A stretch of DNA of 36,870 nt from Gemmatimonadaceae bacterium (lineage in GTDB: Bacteria; Gemmatimonadota; Gemmatimonadetes; Gemmatimonadales; Gemmatimonadaceae). Position 1 is the stretch's first letter. Every line of letters starts with the position of its first letter. This document shows positions 28,352 through 36,319 of the stretch, piece by piece. Below the pieces are notes generated by a model that was not told the DNA's origin, ran no database searches, and was given only the letters and a program-made list of their open reading frames with translations. The DNA lies in the NCBI GenBank assembly GCA_019694735.1, contig JAIBBJ010000082.1, positions 1 to 36,870 on the forward strand, given 5' to 3'. The position numbers and the translations under genes are program-made.

Positions 28352-29563
28352 ATGACCGCCGCACCGACCCGCATCGCGATCCTCGACCCCTTCTCCGGCA
28401 TCGCCGGGGACATGCTGCTGGGGGCGCTGGTGGACGCGGGGCTCGACGAGTCCTTCGTCACCGGACTGCCCGCGACCCTCGGCCTCGAGGGTGTCACGGC
28501 CAGCGTGCAGCGCGTCTCCCGCGGCCAGATCGCCTGCCGCAAGGTCGACTTCCAGGTGCCGCCGCAGCCGCATGGCCGCCACCTGAAGCACATCCGCGCC
28601 ATCGTCGAGGCGACGCCGGCGCCTGATCGCGTCAAGGCGAAGGCCATGGAGGCCTTCACGCTGATCACGGAGTGTGAGGCCGCGATCCACGGCACCACGG
28701 TCGAGCGCGTGCATCTCCACGAGGTCGGCAGCGTGGACGCGATCCTCGACATCGTCGGCGGGATCTGGGGGCTCGAGCGGCTGGGCGTCGAGGCCGTGTA
28801 CTGCGGGACCCTCCCGCTCGGCGACGGCTTCGTGGACACCCAGCACGGCCGCATGGCGGTGCCGACGGCCGCCACCCTGCGGCTGCTGGAAGGGTTGCCC
28901 GTGCGACCGGGGCCGGAGGGGGCGGGGGAGCTCGTCACCCCGACCGGGGCCGCCCTGGTGCGCGTGCTGAGCCGGGGCGCGCCGCCGAGCGAGTACGTGC
29001 CGCGGGGCAGCGGCTTCGGCGCCGGCACGAAGGACTTCAAGGACCGCGCGAACGCGCTCCGGCTGATCGTCGCGGACGCGACCCCCGCGGTGCTCGCCGA
29101 CGCCTCGCCGTCGGACCTCGGCCCGTCGGCTTCCCTCGTCCTCCTCGCGGCGGACATCGACGACGCCACCGGCGAGCAGCTCGCCGCGGTCGCCGAGAGC
29201 CTCCGCGCCGCCGGCGCCCTCGACGTGACCCTCCTCTCGACCGTCATGAAGAAGGGGCGACCGGGGACCCGCGTCGAGGCCCTCTGCGAGGTCCCCGATG
29301 CGGACCGGCTCGAGCGGATCCTGCTGGTGGAGAGCACGACCATCGGCGTCCGCCGGCAGGTGGTCTCGCGCCGCGCGCTCCCGCGCGAGGTCCGCGAGGT
29401 GCGCTTGGACGGCGAGACCATCCGGGTGAAGGTGGTCACGCTTCCCGGCGGTGCCCGGCGCGCGAAGCCGGAGTTCGACGATGTGCAGCGGCTGGCGGCA
29501 CGGTCGGGACGCGCGTTCACGGACGTCGCGCTGGCCGCGCTCCAGGCGCTCGGCGCCTCCTGA
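28352..29563 (+). CDS. larC: Nickel-pincer cofactor biosynthesis protein LarC
   Basis: LarC inserts nickel into the pyridinium bis-thiocarboxylate mononucleotide, using CTP, to finish the nickel-pincer cofactor of lactate racemase and related enzymes. The 403-residue protein starts with ILDPFSGIAGDM and contains HLHEVGSVDAILDIVG (121-136), PTGAALVR and STVMKKGRPGTRVEALC, all family hallmarks. In Lactobacillus plantarum larC is split in two and joined by frameshifting; here it is one continuous frame. The larB, larE and larA genes are not nearby. The start is preceded by GGGGG, which can pair within the leader. A hairpin with a T-run ends the unit at 29682. Confidence 0.93.
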   Translation: MTAAPTRIAILDPFSGIAGDMLLGALVDAGLDESFVTGLPATLGLEGVTASVQRVSRGQIACRKVDFQVPPQPHGRHLKHIRAIVEATPAPDRVKAKAMEAFTLITECEAAIHGTTVERVHLHEVGSVDAILDIVGGIWGLERLGVEAVYCGTLPLGDGFVDTQHGRMAVPTAATLRLLEGLPVRPGPEGAGELVTPTGAALVRVLSRGAPPSEYVPRGSGFGAGTKDFKDRANALRLIVADATPAVLADASPSDLGPSASLVLLAADIDDATGEQLAAVAESLRAAGALDVTLLSTVMKKGRPGTRVEALCEVPDADRLERILLVESTTIGVRRQVVSRRALPREVREVRLDGETIRVKVVTLPGGARRAKPEFDDVQRLAARSGRAFTDVALAALQALGAS

Positions 29564-29626
29564 CGCGCGTCCGCGCGCTGGACTCTCGAAGGCGCGGGGC
29601 TGGCGGGCGCAAGTGGCTGTCCTGCA

Positions 29627-29655
29627 TTGCGTTCGCCCCGTTCGCCTGATACAAT
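29627..29655 (+). promoter_or_regulatory. Sigma-70-type promoter with extended -10 for the DUF512 gene
   Basis: TTGCGT (29627-29632), a 17-base spacer, and TACAAT (29650-29655) with a TG one base upstream (29647-29648). This is the best consensus match I found in the window. Predicted transcription start is near 29662, about 42 bases before the ATG at 29704. Confidence 0.65.
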
Positions 29656-29660
29656 TCGTG

Positions 29661-29682
29661 AGCCGCGTCGCGCGGCTTTTTT
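29661..29682 (+). terminator. Rho-independent terminator downstream of larC
   Basis: A perfect 7-bp stem (29661-29667 with 29671-29677) and a three-base loop are followed by six Ts (29677-29682). It lies 98 bases after the larC stop and coincides with the predicted start point of the next gene's promoter, so the hairpin may also form the 5' end of that message. Confidence 0.7.
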
Positions 29683-29703
29683 GTTCCCCGTCCGCCCCGC
29701 CCG

Positions 29704-31005
29704 ATGGTCCGCGTCCTCCGCGTCCAACCTGACAGCATCGCCGCCGAGCTCGGGATCGTCCCCGGCACGGAACTGCTGTCCGTGGACGGCCGTGCGCTCG
29801 AGGACTTCCTCGACTGGGAGTTCCTGACCGCGGACGACCAGTTCGAGCTCGAGGCCCGGCTCCCCGACGGCGAGCACGTGGTCTTCGAGATCGAGCGCGA
29901 GGCGGGCGACCCGATGGGGATCGAGCTCGAGCCGCCCAACGTGCGGCGATGCGCGAACCGCTGCGAGTTCTGCTTCATCGAGGGGCTCCCCAAGGGGCTG
30001 CGGAAGCCGCTCTACGTCCGCGACGACGACTACCGGCTCTCGTTCGCGTACGGGAACTTCGCCACGCTCTCGAACCTCAAGGAGCGCGACTTCGGGCGCA
30101 TCCTCGAGTACCGCCTCTCGCCGCTCTACGTCTCGGTCCATGCGACGCCGTGGGAGGCGCGGAAGAAGCTGCTCAACAACCCGCGCGTCCCGAACATCGT
30201 CGAGCAGCTGACGCGGCTGACCGACGGCGGGATCCAGTTCCACGGCCAGATGGTCATCGTGCCGGGGCTCAACGACGGCGAGGTGCTGGAGCAGTCCCTG
30301 GCGGACCTGTACGCCTTCGGCGAAGCCTGCCTGAGCGTCGCGCTGGTGCCGGTGGGGCTCACCCAGTTCTCCCACATCTACACCGGCGAATCCATGGACC
30401 GCGCGAACGCGGCGCGGATCCTCGAGGCGGCCGAGCGGTGGGCCGCGCGGGCCGAGGCGGAGCGGGGCGAACCGTGGGTGTACGGCTCCGACGAGCTCTA
30501 CCTGCTGGCTGGCCGCCCGCTGCCGCCTGCCGCGCACTACCGCGACTTCGCGCAGATCGAGAACGGCGTCGGCGCGGTCACCGCGCTGCGCGACCGCGTC
30601 CGCGAGGGCGCGGGCCGGCTCCCGCGGCTCGACGGCAAGCGCATCGGGATCGTCACCGGGTCGGCGATGGCGCCCCTCATGCCGGACCTCCTCGCGCAGC
30701 TGACCGCCGCCACCGGCGCGCACTTCGACCTGATCCCCACCGTGAACTCCCTCTTCGGCCCGACGGTGACCACCGCGGGCCTCCTCGTCGGGGCCGACAT
30801 CCGTCGCGCGCTCGATGGCCGCACCGACCTCGACCTCGCGCTCATCCCGGCCGAGACGATCAACGACGCCGGCGTCTTCCTCGACGACCAGCCGTTCGTG
30901 GCGGTGCGCGAGGCGCTGCCGATGCCGGTGTACCCCTCCTACGACTTCATCGACGTGCTCGAGCACGAGGGCAGCCCTGCGCTCGCCGGGAGCGCCCGTG
31001 GCTGA
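29704..31005 (+). CDS. Radical SAM protein with N-terminal PDZ and C-terminal DUF512 domains
   Basis: The 433-residue protein has a short PDZ-like N-terminus (about 1-60) and a radical SAM cysteine motif CANRCEFC (C83, C87, C90; CxxxCxxC). A DUF512 region completes it. The cysteines should hold a [4Fe-4S] cluster that splits SAM to start radical chemistry; the substrate is unknown. Family members sit next to der and plsY in Clostridia, as here, which suggests a link to ribosome assembly or membrane lipid synthesis that is still only contextual. It shares eight bases with der. Confidence 0.9.
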   Translation: MVRVLRVQPDSIAAELGIVPGTELLSVDGRALEDFLDWEFLTADDQFELEARLPDGEHVVFEIEREAGDPMGIELEPPNVRRCANRCEFCFIEGLPKGLRKPLYVRDDDYRLSFAYGNFATLSNLKERDFGRILEYRLSPLYVSVHATPWEARKKLLNNPRVPNIVEQLTRLTDGGIQFHGQMVIVPGLNDGEVLEQSLADLYAFGEACLSVALVPVGLTQFSHIYTGESMDRANAARILEAAERWAARAEAERGEPWVYGSDELYLLAGRPLPPAAHYRDFAQIENGVGAVTALRDRVREGAGRLPRLDGKRIGIVTGSAMAPLMPDLLAQLTAATGAHFDLIPTVNSLFGPTVTTAGLLVGADIRRALDGRTDLDLALIPAETINDAGVFLDDQPFVAVREALPMPVYPSYDFIDVLEHEGSPALAGSARG

Positions 31006-32317
31006 CATCCCGGTCGTCGCGCTCGTCGGCCGGCCCAACGTCGGCAAGTCGGCGCTCTTCAACCGCATCATCGGGGACGACACCGCCATCGTCAGCGACG
31101 AGGCGGGCACCACGCGCGACCGCCACTTCGCGCTCGCCGAGTGGAACGGCCGCCCGTTCTGGCTCGTGGACACCGGCGGCCTCGTCGAGGACTCGGACCT
31201 CCCGATGGACGTCGCCATCAAGCGACAGGTGCGGGAGGCGATCGCCGAGGCCGACCTCATGCTGCTCGTCGTGGACGGCAAGTCGGGGATGCACCCGTCC
31301 GACGCGCGCATCGTGGACCTGCTGCGCAACGCCCGGAAGCCGTGGCTGCTCGTCGCGAACAAGGTGGATGACCCGACCGCGACCGACCACTTCGAGTTCT
31401 ACAACCTCGGGGCGGGGGAGGTCATCCCCGTCTCGGCCGCCAACGGCAAGCAGTCGGGTGACCTCCTCGACCTCGTCGTCGAGCATCTCCCCGAGACCGA
31501 CGGGGACGGCCGCCAGGAGGCGCTCCGGGTCGCGGTCATCGGCCGGCCGAACGTCGGCAAGTCGTCGTTCATCAACCGGCTCCTCGGCGAGGAGCGGCTC
31601 GTGGTGAGCGACGTCGCCGGCACCACCCGCGACTCCATCGACACGCCGTTCACGTACCACGGGCGGCCGTTCATCTTCGTGGACACGGCCGGCCTGCGGC
31701 GCCAGAGCCGCGTGGACGACGGCGTCGAGTTCTACTCCGCGCTGCGCACGCGCCGCGCGATCGACCGCGCCGACATCTGCATCCTGATGATCGACGCCGT
31801 CGAGGGACTCCACAACCAGGACCTCAAGATCGCGACGCTGGCCTGGGAGGCCGGCCGCGCGATGATCATCGTGGTCAACAAGTGGGACCTCAAGGAGAAG
31901 GACGACAAGACCTCCGGCAAGTTCGAGAAGGACGCCGCCGAGAAGGTCCCGTACCTCAAGTGGGTCCCGTTCCTCTTCACGTCGGCCCTCACCGGCCAGC
32001 GCGTGACGAAGGTCCTCGACCTCATCCTCCAGGTGGAGCAGGAGCGCGGCAAGCGCATCAGCACCAGCCAGGTGAACGAGGCGCTGCAGGAGTTGCTCGC
32101 GCGGCGGCAGCCGCCGCAGGCGGCCGGCAACGAGGTGAAGCTCAACTACGCCACCCAGGTCGAGGTCGCGCCGCCCACCTTCGCGGTGTTCGGCAACCAC
32201 CCGGAGCTCGTGCAGGAGCACTACATCCGCTACCTGCACAACGGCTTCCGCGAGAAGTGGGGCTTCCTCGGCAACCCGCTGCGCATCAACCTGCGCCGCA
32301 AGGGAGGCCGCGACTGA
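30998..32317 (+). CDS. der: Ribosome-associated GTPase Der (EngA)
   Basis: Tandem-GTPase protein needed for 50S subunit maturation. GTG 30998 opens a 439-residue protein with two P-loops, GRPNVGKS at 11-18 and again at 182-189. Each is followed by its AGTTRD switch and DTGG/DTAG motifs, NKVDD and NKWDL specificity motifs, and a C-terminal KH-like domain (about 355-439). Starting earlier in the frame would run into the upstream gene. The eight-base overlap (GTGGCTGA) with that gene suggests coupled translation. The stop shares one base with plsY. Confidence 0.97.
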   Translation: MADIPVVALVGRPNVGKSALFNRIIGDDTAIVSDEAGTTRDRHFALAEWNGRPFWLVDTGGLVEDSDLPMDVAIKRQVREAIAEADLMLLVVDGKSGMHPSDARIVDLLRNARKPWLLVANKVDDPTATDHFEFYNLGAGEVIPVSAANGKQSGDLLDLVVEHLPETDGDGRQEALRVAVIGRPNVGKSSFINRLLGEERLVVSDVAGTTRDSIDTPFTYHGRPFIFVDTAGLRRQSRVDDGVEFYSALRTRRAIDRADICILMIDAVEGLHNQDLKIATLAWEAGRAMIIVVNKWDLKEKDDKTSGKFEKDAAEKVPYLKWVPFLFTSALTGQRVTKVLDLILQVEQERGKRISTSQVNEALQELLARRQPPQAAGNEVKLNYATQVEVAPPTFAVFGNHPELVQEHYIRYLHNGFREKWGFLGNPLRINLRRKGGRD

Positions 32318-32955
32318 TGCACCCGGCGGCCGCGCTCGCGCTCGCGTACGCCGCGGGCTCGGTCCCGTCGGCGTACCTCGCCGGCCGGCTGCTGAAGGGC
32401 GTCGACCTGCGCACCGTCGGCTCCGGCAACCTCGGCGCGACGAACGTCTACCGGAACCTCGGCCCCACCGCTGCGCTCGTCGTGCTCCTCGCCGACGCCG
32501 CCAAGGGGGCGCTCCCGGTCGCGTTGCTCCCGGCGCGGATCGATCCCGCCTTCGCGGCGGCGGACGGCGCCATGCTCTGGTGGGCGCTCGGCTGCGGTGT
32601 CGCCGCGATCGTCGGGCACGCGAAGCCCGTGTTCCTGCTCTGGAAGGGCGGCGGGAAGGGCGTCGCGACGGCGGCGGGCATCTTCGGCGCGCTCGCGCCG
32701 GCCGCGCTCGGCGTCGCGCTCGCGCTCTTCGCCGGCATGCTCTGGCGGTTCAAGTTCGTCTCCCTCGCCTCGATCAGCGCAGCGCTCGTCCTGCCGCTCG
32801 CGGTCGCGCTCACGCTCGGGACCCGGTCGCCCGTCTTCGTCCTCGCCTGCCTGATCGGGCTCTTCGTCGTCTGGAGCCACCGTTCCAACATCCAGCGCCT
32901 GCGCGCGGGGACCGAGCCGCGCCTCGCGCGGACCCCGAAGGAGGGGGCGTCATGA
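32317..32955 (+). CDS. plsY: Glycerol-3-phosphate acyltransferase PlsY
   Basis: Inner-membrane enzyme that moves an acyl group from acyl-phosphate to glycerol-3-phosphate, the first step of phospholipid synthesis. The 212-residue protein has about five to seven membrane helices. The PlsY motifs are GSGNLGATN (35-43), GHAKPVFLLWK (100-110) and GGGKGVAT (111-118). It starts at ATG 32317, one base overlapping the der stop, and overlaps gpsA by ATGA; GpsA makes its substrate. PlsX is not in the window. Confidence 0.95.
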   Translation: MHPAAALALAYAAGSVPSAYLAGRLLKGVDLRTVGSGNLGATNVYRNLGPTAALVVLLADAAKGALPVALLPARIDPAFAAADGAMLWWALGCGVAAIVGHAKPVFLLWKGGGKGVATAAGIFGALAPAALGVALALFAGMLWRFKFVSLASISAALVLPLAVALTLGTRSPVFVLACLIGLFVVWSHRSNIQRLRAGTEPRLARTPKEGAS

Positions 32956-33944
32956 AGTGCACCGTCGTCGGCGCCGGCGCGTGGGGCACCGCGCTCGCCA
33001 ACCTGCTCGCCGAGAACGGGCACGAGGTCCGCGTCTGGGCCTACGAGCCCGACGTGGTCGAGTCCATCAACCAGCACCAGGAGAACCGGCGGTTCCTCGC
33101 CGGCATCCCGCTCCACCCGGGCCTGCGGGCCACCGCGAACCTCGACTCGGCCTGCGACGGCGCCGAGATCGTCGTCTTCGCCTCGCCGTCGCACGTGCTG
33201 CGGCAGGTGGCGGGGCAGGCGGCGCGCTGGATCGGCCCGTCCGCGACCTGCGTCGTGGCGACCAAGGGGATCGAGCGCGAGCGGCTCGCCCTGATGACCG
33301 ACGTCATCGCCGGGGAGCTCCCCGGCCGGCCGATCGTCGCGCTCTCCGGACCCAGCTTCGCGCTCGAGGTCGCGCAGCACCTGCCGACCGCCATCGTCGC
33401 GGCGTGCGCCGACGTCGAGGTCGCACGGCAGATCCAGTGGGTGCTGAGCACCTCGGCCTTCCGCGTCTACACGCAGAAGGACGTCATCGGCGTCGAGCTC
33501 GGCGGGGCGCTCAAGAACGTGATGGCGGTCGCCACCGGCATCGCCGACGGGCTCCAGCTCGGCTTCAATGCCCGCGCGGCGCTCATCACGCGCGGTCTCG
33601 CCGAGATGACGCGCCTCGGCGTGAAGCTCGGCGCCGACCCCCTCACGTTCATGGGGCTCGCGGGGATGGGCGACCTCGTCCTGACGTGCACCGGCTCGCT
33701 GTCGCGCAACCGGTCGGTCGGCCTCGAGATCGGCCGCGGCGCCACGCTCGCCGAGGTCCTCCACGGCCGCGACACCGTCGCGGAGGGCGTGACGACCGCC
33801 GAGAGCGCGAAGGCCCTCGCCGCCCGCGAGGGTGTGGAGATGCCGATCGTCAACGCCGTGCACCGCGTCCTCTTCGAGAAGCAGCCCGCCCGCTGGGCAC
33901 TGGTCGAGTTGATGACGCGCGACCTGAAGGGGGAGCACGAGTGA
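32952..33944 (+). CDS. gpsA: Glycerol-3-phosphate dehydrogenase [NAD(P)+]
   Basis: Reduces dihydroxyacetone phosphate to glycerol-3-phosphate for phospholipid synthesis. The 330-residue protein starts with the Rossmann motif VVGAGAWGTALA (5-16). It contains KGIERERLALM, LSGPSFALEVA, GVELGGALKNVMAVATGI (with the catalytic Lys) and GLAGMGDLVLTCTGSLSRNR, all standard for GpsA. The ATGA overlap with plsY matches a functional pairing. The stop overlaps the regulator that follows by GTGA. Confidence 0.96.
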   Translation: MKCTVVGAGAWGTALANLLAENGHEVRVWAYEPDVVESINQHQENRRFLAGIPLHPGLRATANLDSACDGAEIVVFASPSHVLRQVAGQAARWIGPSATCVVATKGIERERLALMTDVIAGELPGRPIVALSGPSFALEVAQHLPTAIVAACADVEVARQIQWVLSTSAFRVYTQKDVIGVELGGALKNVMAVATGIADGLQLGFNARAALITRGLAEMTRLGVKLGADPLTFMGLAGMGDLVLTCTGSLSRNRSVGLEIGRGATLAEVLHGRDTVAEGVTTAESAKALAAREGVEMPIVNAVHRVLFEKQPARWALVELMTRDLKGEHE

Positions 33945-34303
33945 GCGCGCCCCGGGGCGAGCCGGTCCGCGAGTTCTTCTCGATCGGGGACGTGTGCGAG
34001 CTCACCGAGCTCAAGCCGCACGTCCTCCGCTACTGGGAGAGCCAGTTCCGTGTGCTGAGCCCCGCCAAGAACCGCTCGGGGAACCGCGTGTACACGCGCC
34101 GCGAGGTCGAGTTCGTCCAGCTCATCAAGCACCTGCTCTACACCGAGAAGTACACGATCGACGGCGCGAAGCAGAAACTCGACGAGTTCCGGAAGGGCGG
34201 CGAGATGAAGCCCGCCGCCCGGAAGGGGCTGGATGCCGAGACGGTGCAGCTCCTCGAGCAGGACCTGAAGGCGATCCTCTCCATCCTCGAATCCACCGAC
34301 TGA
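33941..34303 (+). CDS. MerR family transcriptional regulator, short
   Basis: A DNA-binding regulator of 120 residues with a winged-helix MerR domain (about 10-80). The sequence runs FSIGDVCELTELKPHVLRYW, then a basic wing (NRSGNRVYTRREVE). Only a short helical tail (about 85-120) follows, with no effector-binding domain and no cysteine pattern for metals, so its signal is unknown. The GTGA overlap with gpsA means it is made with the lipid genes. Whether it controls them cannot be said; no matching spaced inverted repeat was recognised upstream. Confidence 0.88.
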   Translation: MSAPRGEPVREFFSIGDVCELTELKPHVLRYWESQFRVLSPAKNRSGNRVYTRREVEFVQLIKHLLYTEKYTIDGAKQKLDEFRKGGEMKPAARKGLDAETVQLLEQDLKAILSILESTD

Positions 34304-34314
34304 CCCGATCCCCG

Positions 34315-35076
34315 ATGCGGATCCTCTGCAGCAACGATGACGGCATCCTCGCCCGCGGCCTCGACTGCCTCGAGCGCGCCGCCCGTCCCCTCGGCGAGGT
34401 CTGGGTCGTCGCCCCCGACCGCGAGCAGAGCGCGACCAGCCACTCGCTGACGCTCCACCATCCGCTCCGCCCGGTGCAGCTCGGCGACCGCCGGTGGCAA
34501 GTGGACGGCACGCCGACCGACTGCGTGATGGTCGCGATAGAGGCGCTCCTGCCGCACCGGCCCGACTTCGTGCTGAGTGGCATCAACCACGGCCCGAACA
34601 TGGGCGAGGACGTGCTCTACTCGGGCACCGTCGCCGCCGCGATGGAGGGGCTCGCGCTGGGCGTGCCGAGCATCGCGGTGTCGTTCGCCGGCCGCGTGCT
34701 GCGCAGCGACGACCAGCTGCTCGACGACGCGGTGCCGACGCTCACGCGGCTGCTGCAGCACCTCACGTCGCTCCCGGCCTTCCCGGCCGACACGCTGCTC
34801 AACGTGAACCTCCCCGCGGTCCCCGCGGACCAGGTGAAGGGGGTCCGCCTCACGCGGCTCGGCCGGCGCGTGTTCAGCGACTCGCTCAGCCGGATGAAGG
34901 ATCCCTGGGGCCGCGAGATCCTGTGGATCGGCGGCGGCTCCGTCGCGTGGAGCGGGACCGAGGACTCGGACTTCCGGGCGGTCAAGGACGGCTACGTGTC
35001 GGTCACGCCGCTCCACCTCGACCTCACCGCGCGGGACCGGCTCGACGACGCGGAGCGCTGGTGGCGGCCCCTCTGA
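34315..35076 (+). CDS. surE: 5'/3'-nucleotidase SurE
   Basis: Metal-dependent phosphatase acting on nucleoside monophosphates, linked to stationary-phase survival. The 253-residue protein begins MRILCSNDDGI, with Asp8/Asp9 as metal ligands. VVAPDREQSATSH, VDGTPTDCV and SGINHGPNMGEDVLYSGTVAAAMEG follow, all signature parts of the SurE active site. The C-terminal half is variable, as usual. pcm follows with a 16-base overlap, the same partner as in E. coli. Confidence 0.95.
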   Translation: MRILCSNDDGILARGLDCLERAARPLGEVWVVAPDREQSATSHSLTLHHPLRPVQLGDRRWQVDGTPTDCVMVAIEALLPHRPDFVLSGINHGPNMGEDVLYSGTVAAAMEGLALGVPSIAVSFAGRVLRSDDQLLDDAVPTLTRLLQHLTSLPAFPADTLLNVNLPAVPADQVKGVRLTRLGRRVFSDSLSRMKDPWGREILWIGGGSVAWSGTEDSDFRAVKDGYVSVTPLHLDLTARDRLDDAERWWRPL

Positions 35077-35714
35077 GGCAGTTCGCCGGCGCGCGCCGGC
35101 GGCTGATCGAGGAACTGCAGGGCAAGGGGATCGCCGACCTCGCCGTGCTGAAGGCGTTCGACGACGTCCCGCGGCATCTCTTCGTGCCGTCCGGCGTCCA
35201 GCACCGCGCGTACGAGGACGCGCCGCTGCCCATCGGCCACGCGCAGACCATCAGCCAGCCCTGGGTCCACGCGAAGTACCTCGAGCTGCTCGCGCTCACC
35301 GGCCGCGAGCGCGTCCTCGAGATCGGCACCGGCTCGGGCTTCCAGACCGCGCTGCTCACGAGGCTCGCGAGCCAGGTCTTCAGCATCGAGCGCATCCCGG
35401 CGCTCGCCGAGGAGGCGCGTGCGGCGCTCGGGGCCTGCGGCATCGCGCATGTCGTCCAGCGCGTCGGCGACGGTACGCTCGGCTGGCCCGAGCATGGGCC
35501 GTACGACGCCATCCTCGTCGGGGCCGCGTCGCCCGACGTGCCGCAGCCGCTGGTGGACCAGCTCGCCGTCGGCGGGCAGCTGCTGGTGCCGGTCGGCGGG
35601 CGCGACGAGCAGGTCCTCCTCCGCGTCCGCCGCACGGAGACGGGGATGACACGCACCCGTCTCGACGCGATGCGGTTCGTGCCCCTGATCGGGGCCCACG
35701 GCTTCTCCTCCTGA
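35061..35714 (+). CDS. pcm: Protein-L-isoaspartate O-methyltransferase
   Basis: Repairs isoaspartyl residues in aged proteins by SAM-dependent methylation. GTG 35061, inside the end of surE, gives 217 residues, close to the usual size. An earlier in-frame start would only shadow surE. DVPRHLFVPSGVQHRAYED and LPIGHAQTISQP are the substrate-side motifs, and VLEIGTGSGFQTALL is SAM motif I. The MRFVPLIG ending is typical. It is translationally coupled to surE. Confidence 0.93.
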   Translation: MAAPLRQFAGARRRLIEELQGKGIADLAVLKAFDDVPRHLFVPSGVQHRAYEDAPLPIGHAQTISQPWVHAKYLELLALTGRERVLEIGTGSGFQTALLTRLASQVFSIERIPALAEEARAALGACGIAHVVQRVGDGTLGWPEHGPYDAILVGAASPDVPQPLVDQLAVGGQLLVPVGGRDEQVLLRVRRTETGMTRTRLDAMRFVPLIGAHGFSS

Positions 35715-35722
35715 GGACGCGG

Positions 35723-36259
35723 ATGCCTCCGACGCCCAGCCTCGCCGAGGCCCTTGCGGCCGCCATCGTCCACGTGCCGGACTTCCCGAAGCCCGGCGTC
35801 GGGTTCAAGGACATCACGCCGGTGCTACACGATCCGGCGCTCTTCCGGCGGGTCACCGATGCGATCGCCGACGGCTGGCGGCCGGAGCGGATCACGCACG
35901 TCCTCGCGATCGAGAGCCGCGGGTTCCTCTTCGGGGGGCCGGTCGCGCAGGCGCTCGGGGCGGCGCTCGTGCCCGTGCGGAAGCCCGGCAAGCTGCCGCG
36001 CGCGCGGGTCACCGAGCGGTATGCGCTCGAGTACGGCACCGACGCGCTCGAGCTGCACGCCGACGCGCTCGGGGCAGGGGCGCGGGTGCTCATCGTGGAC
36101 GACGTCCTGGCGACGGGCGGGACCGCGGCCGCGGCGATCCGCCTCGCCGAGCGCTGCGGGGCGACGGTCGTCGGCATCGCGGCCGTCATCGACCTGAGCT
36201 TCCTCCCGTGGCGCGATGCTCTCCGGGACCGTAACGTGCAGGCATTGGTCCGGTACTGA
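35723..36259 (+). CDS. apt: Adenine phosphoribosyltransferase
   Basis: Salvages adenine to AMP using PRPP. The 178-residue protein has the family start FPKPGVGFKDITPVL (21-35) and IESRGFLFGGPVA (63-75). KPGKLPR and the PRPP-binding loop VLIVDDVLATGGTA (122-135, Asp126/Asp127) complete the set. A short GAGG precedes the ATG. It lies 8 bases after pcm and probably ends this operon; no T-run terminator follows. Confidence 0.95.
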   Translation: MPPTPSLAEALAAAIVHVPDFPKPGVGFKDITPVLHDPALFRRVTDAIADGWRPERITHVLAIESRGFLFGGPVAQALGAALVPVRKPGKLPRARVTERYALEYGTDALELHADALGAGARVLIVDDVLATGGTAAAAIRLAERCGATVVGIAAVIDLSFLPWRDALRDRNVQALVRY

Positions 36260-36262
36260 GCG

Positions 36263-36301
36263 GGAACGTTCCGCCCGCCGGCGCGTAACACGGGTATACC
36301 C
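36263..36301 (+). promoter_or_regulatory. Candidate ECF-type promoter and two palindromes before the secreted protein gene
   Basis: GGAAC (36263-36267), 16 bases, then CGTAAC (36284-36289) resembles the -35/-10 pair used by many ECF sigma factors. Two perfect 10-base palindromes are also present: GGAACGTTCC (36263-36272) and GGGTATACCC (36292-36301). The second contains TATACC (36295-36300), which could instead be a sigma-70 -10 without a good -35. Confidence 0.4.
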
Positions 36302-36319
36302 CCATCCGAGGGACGGGCA

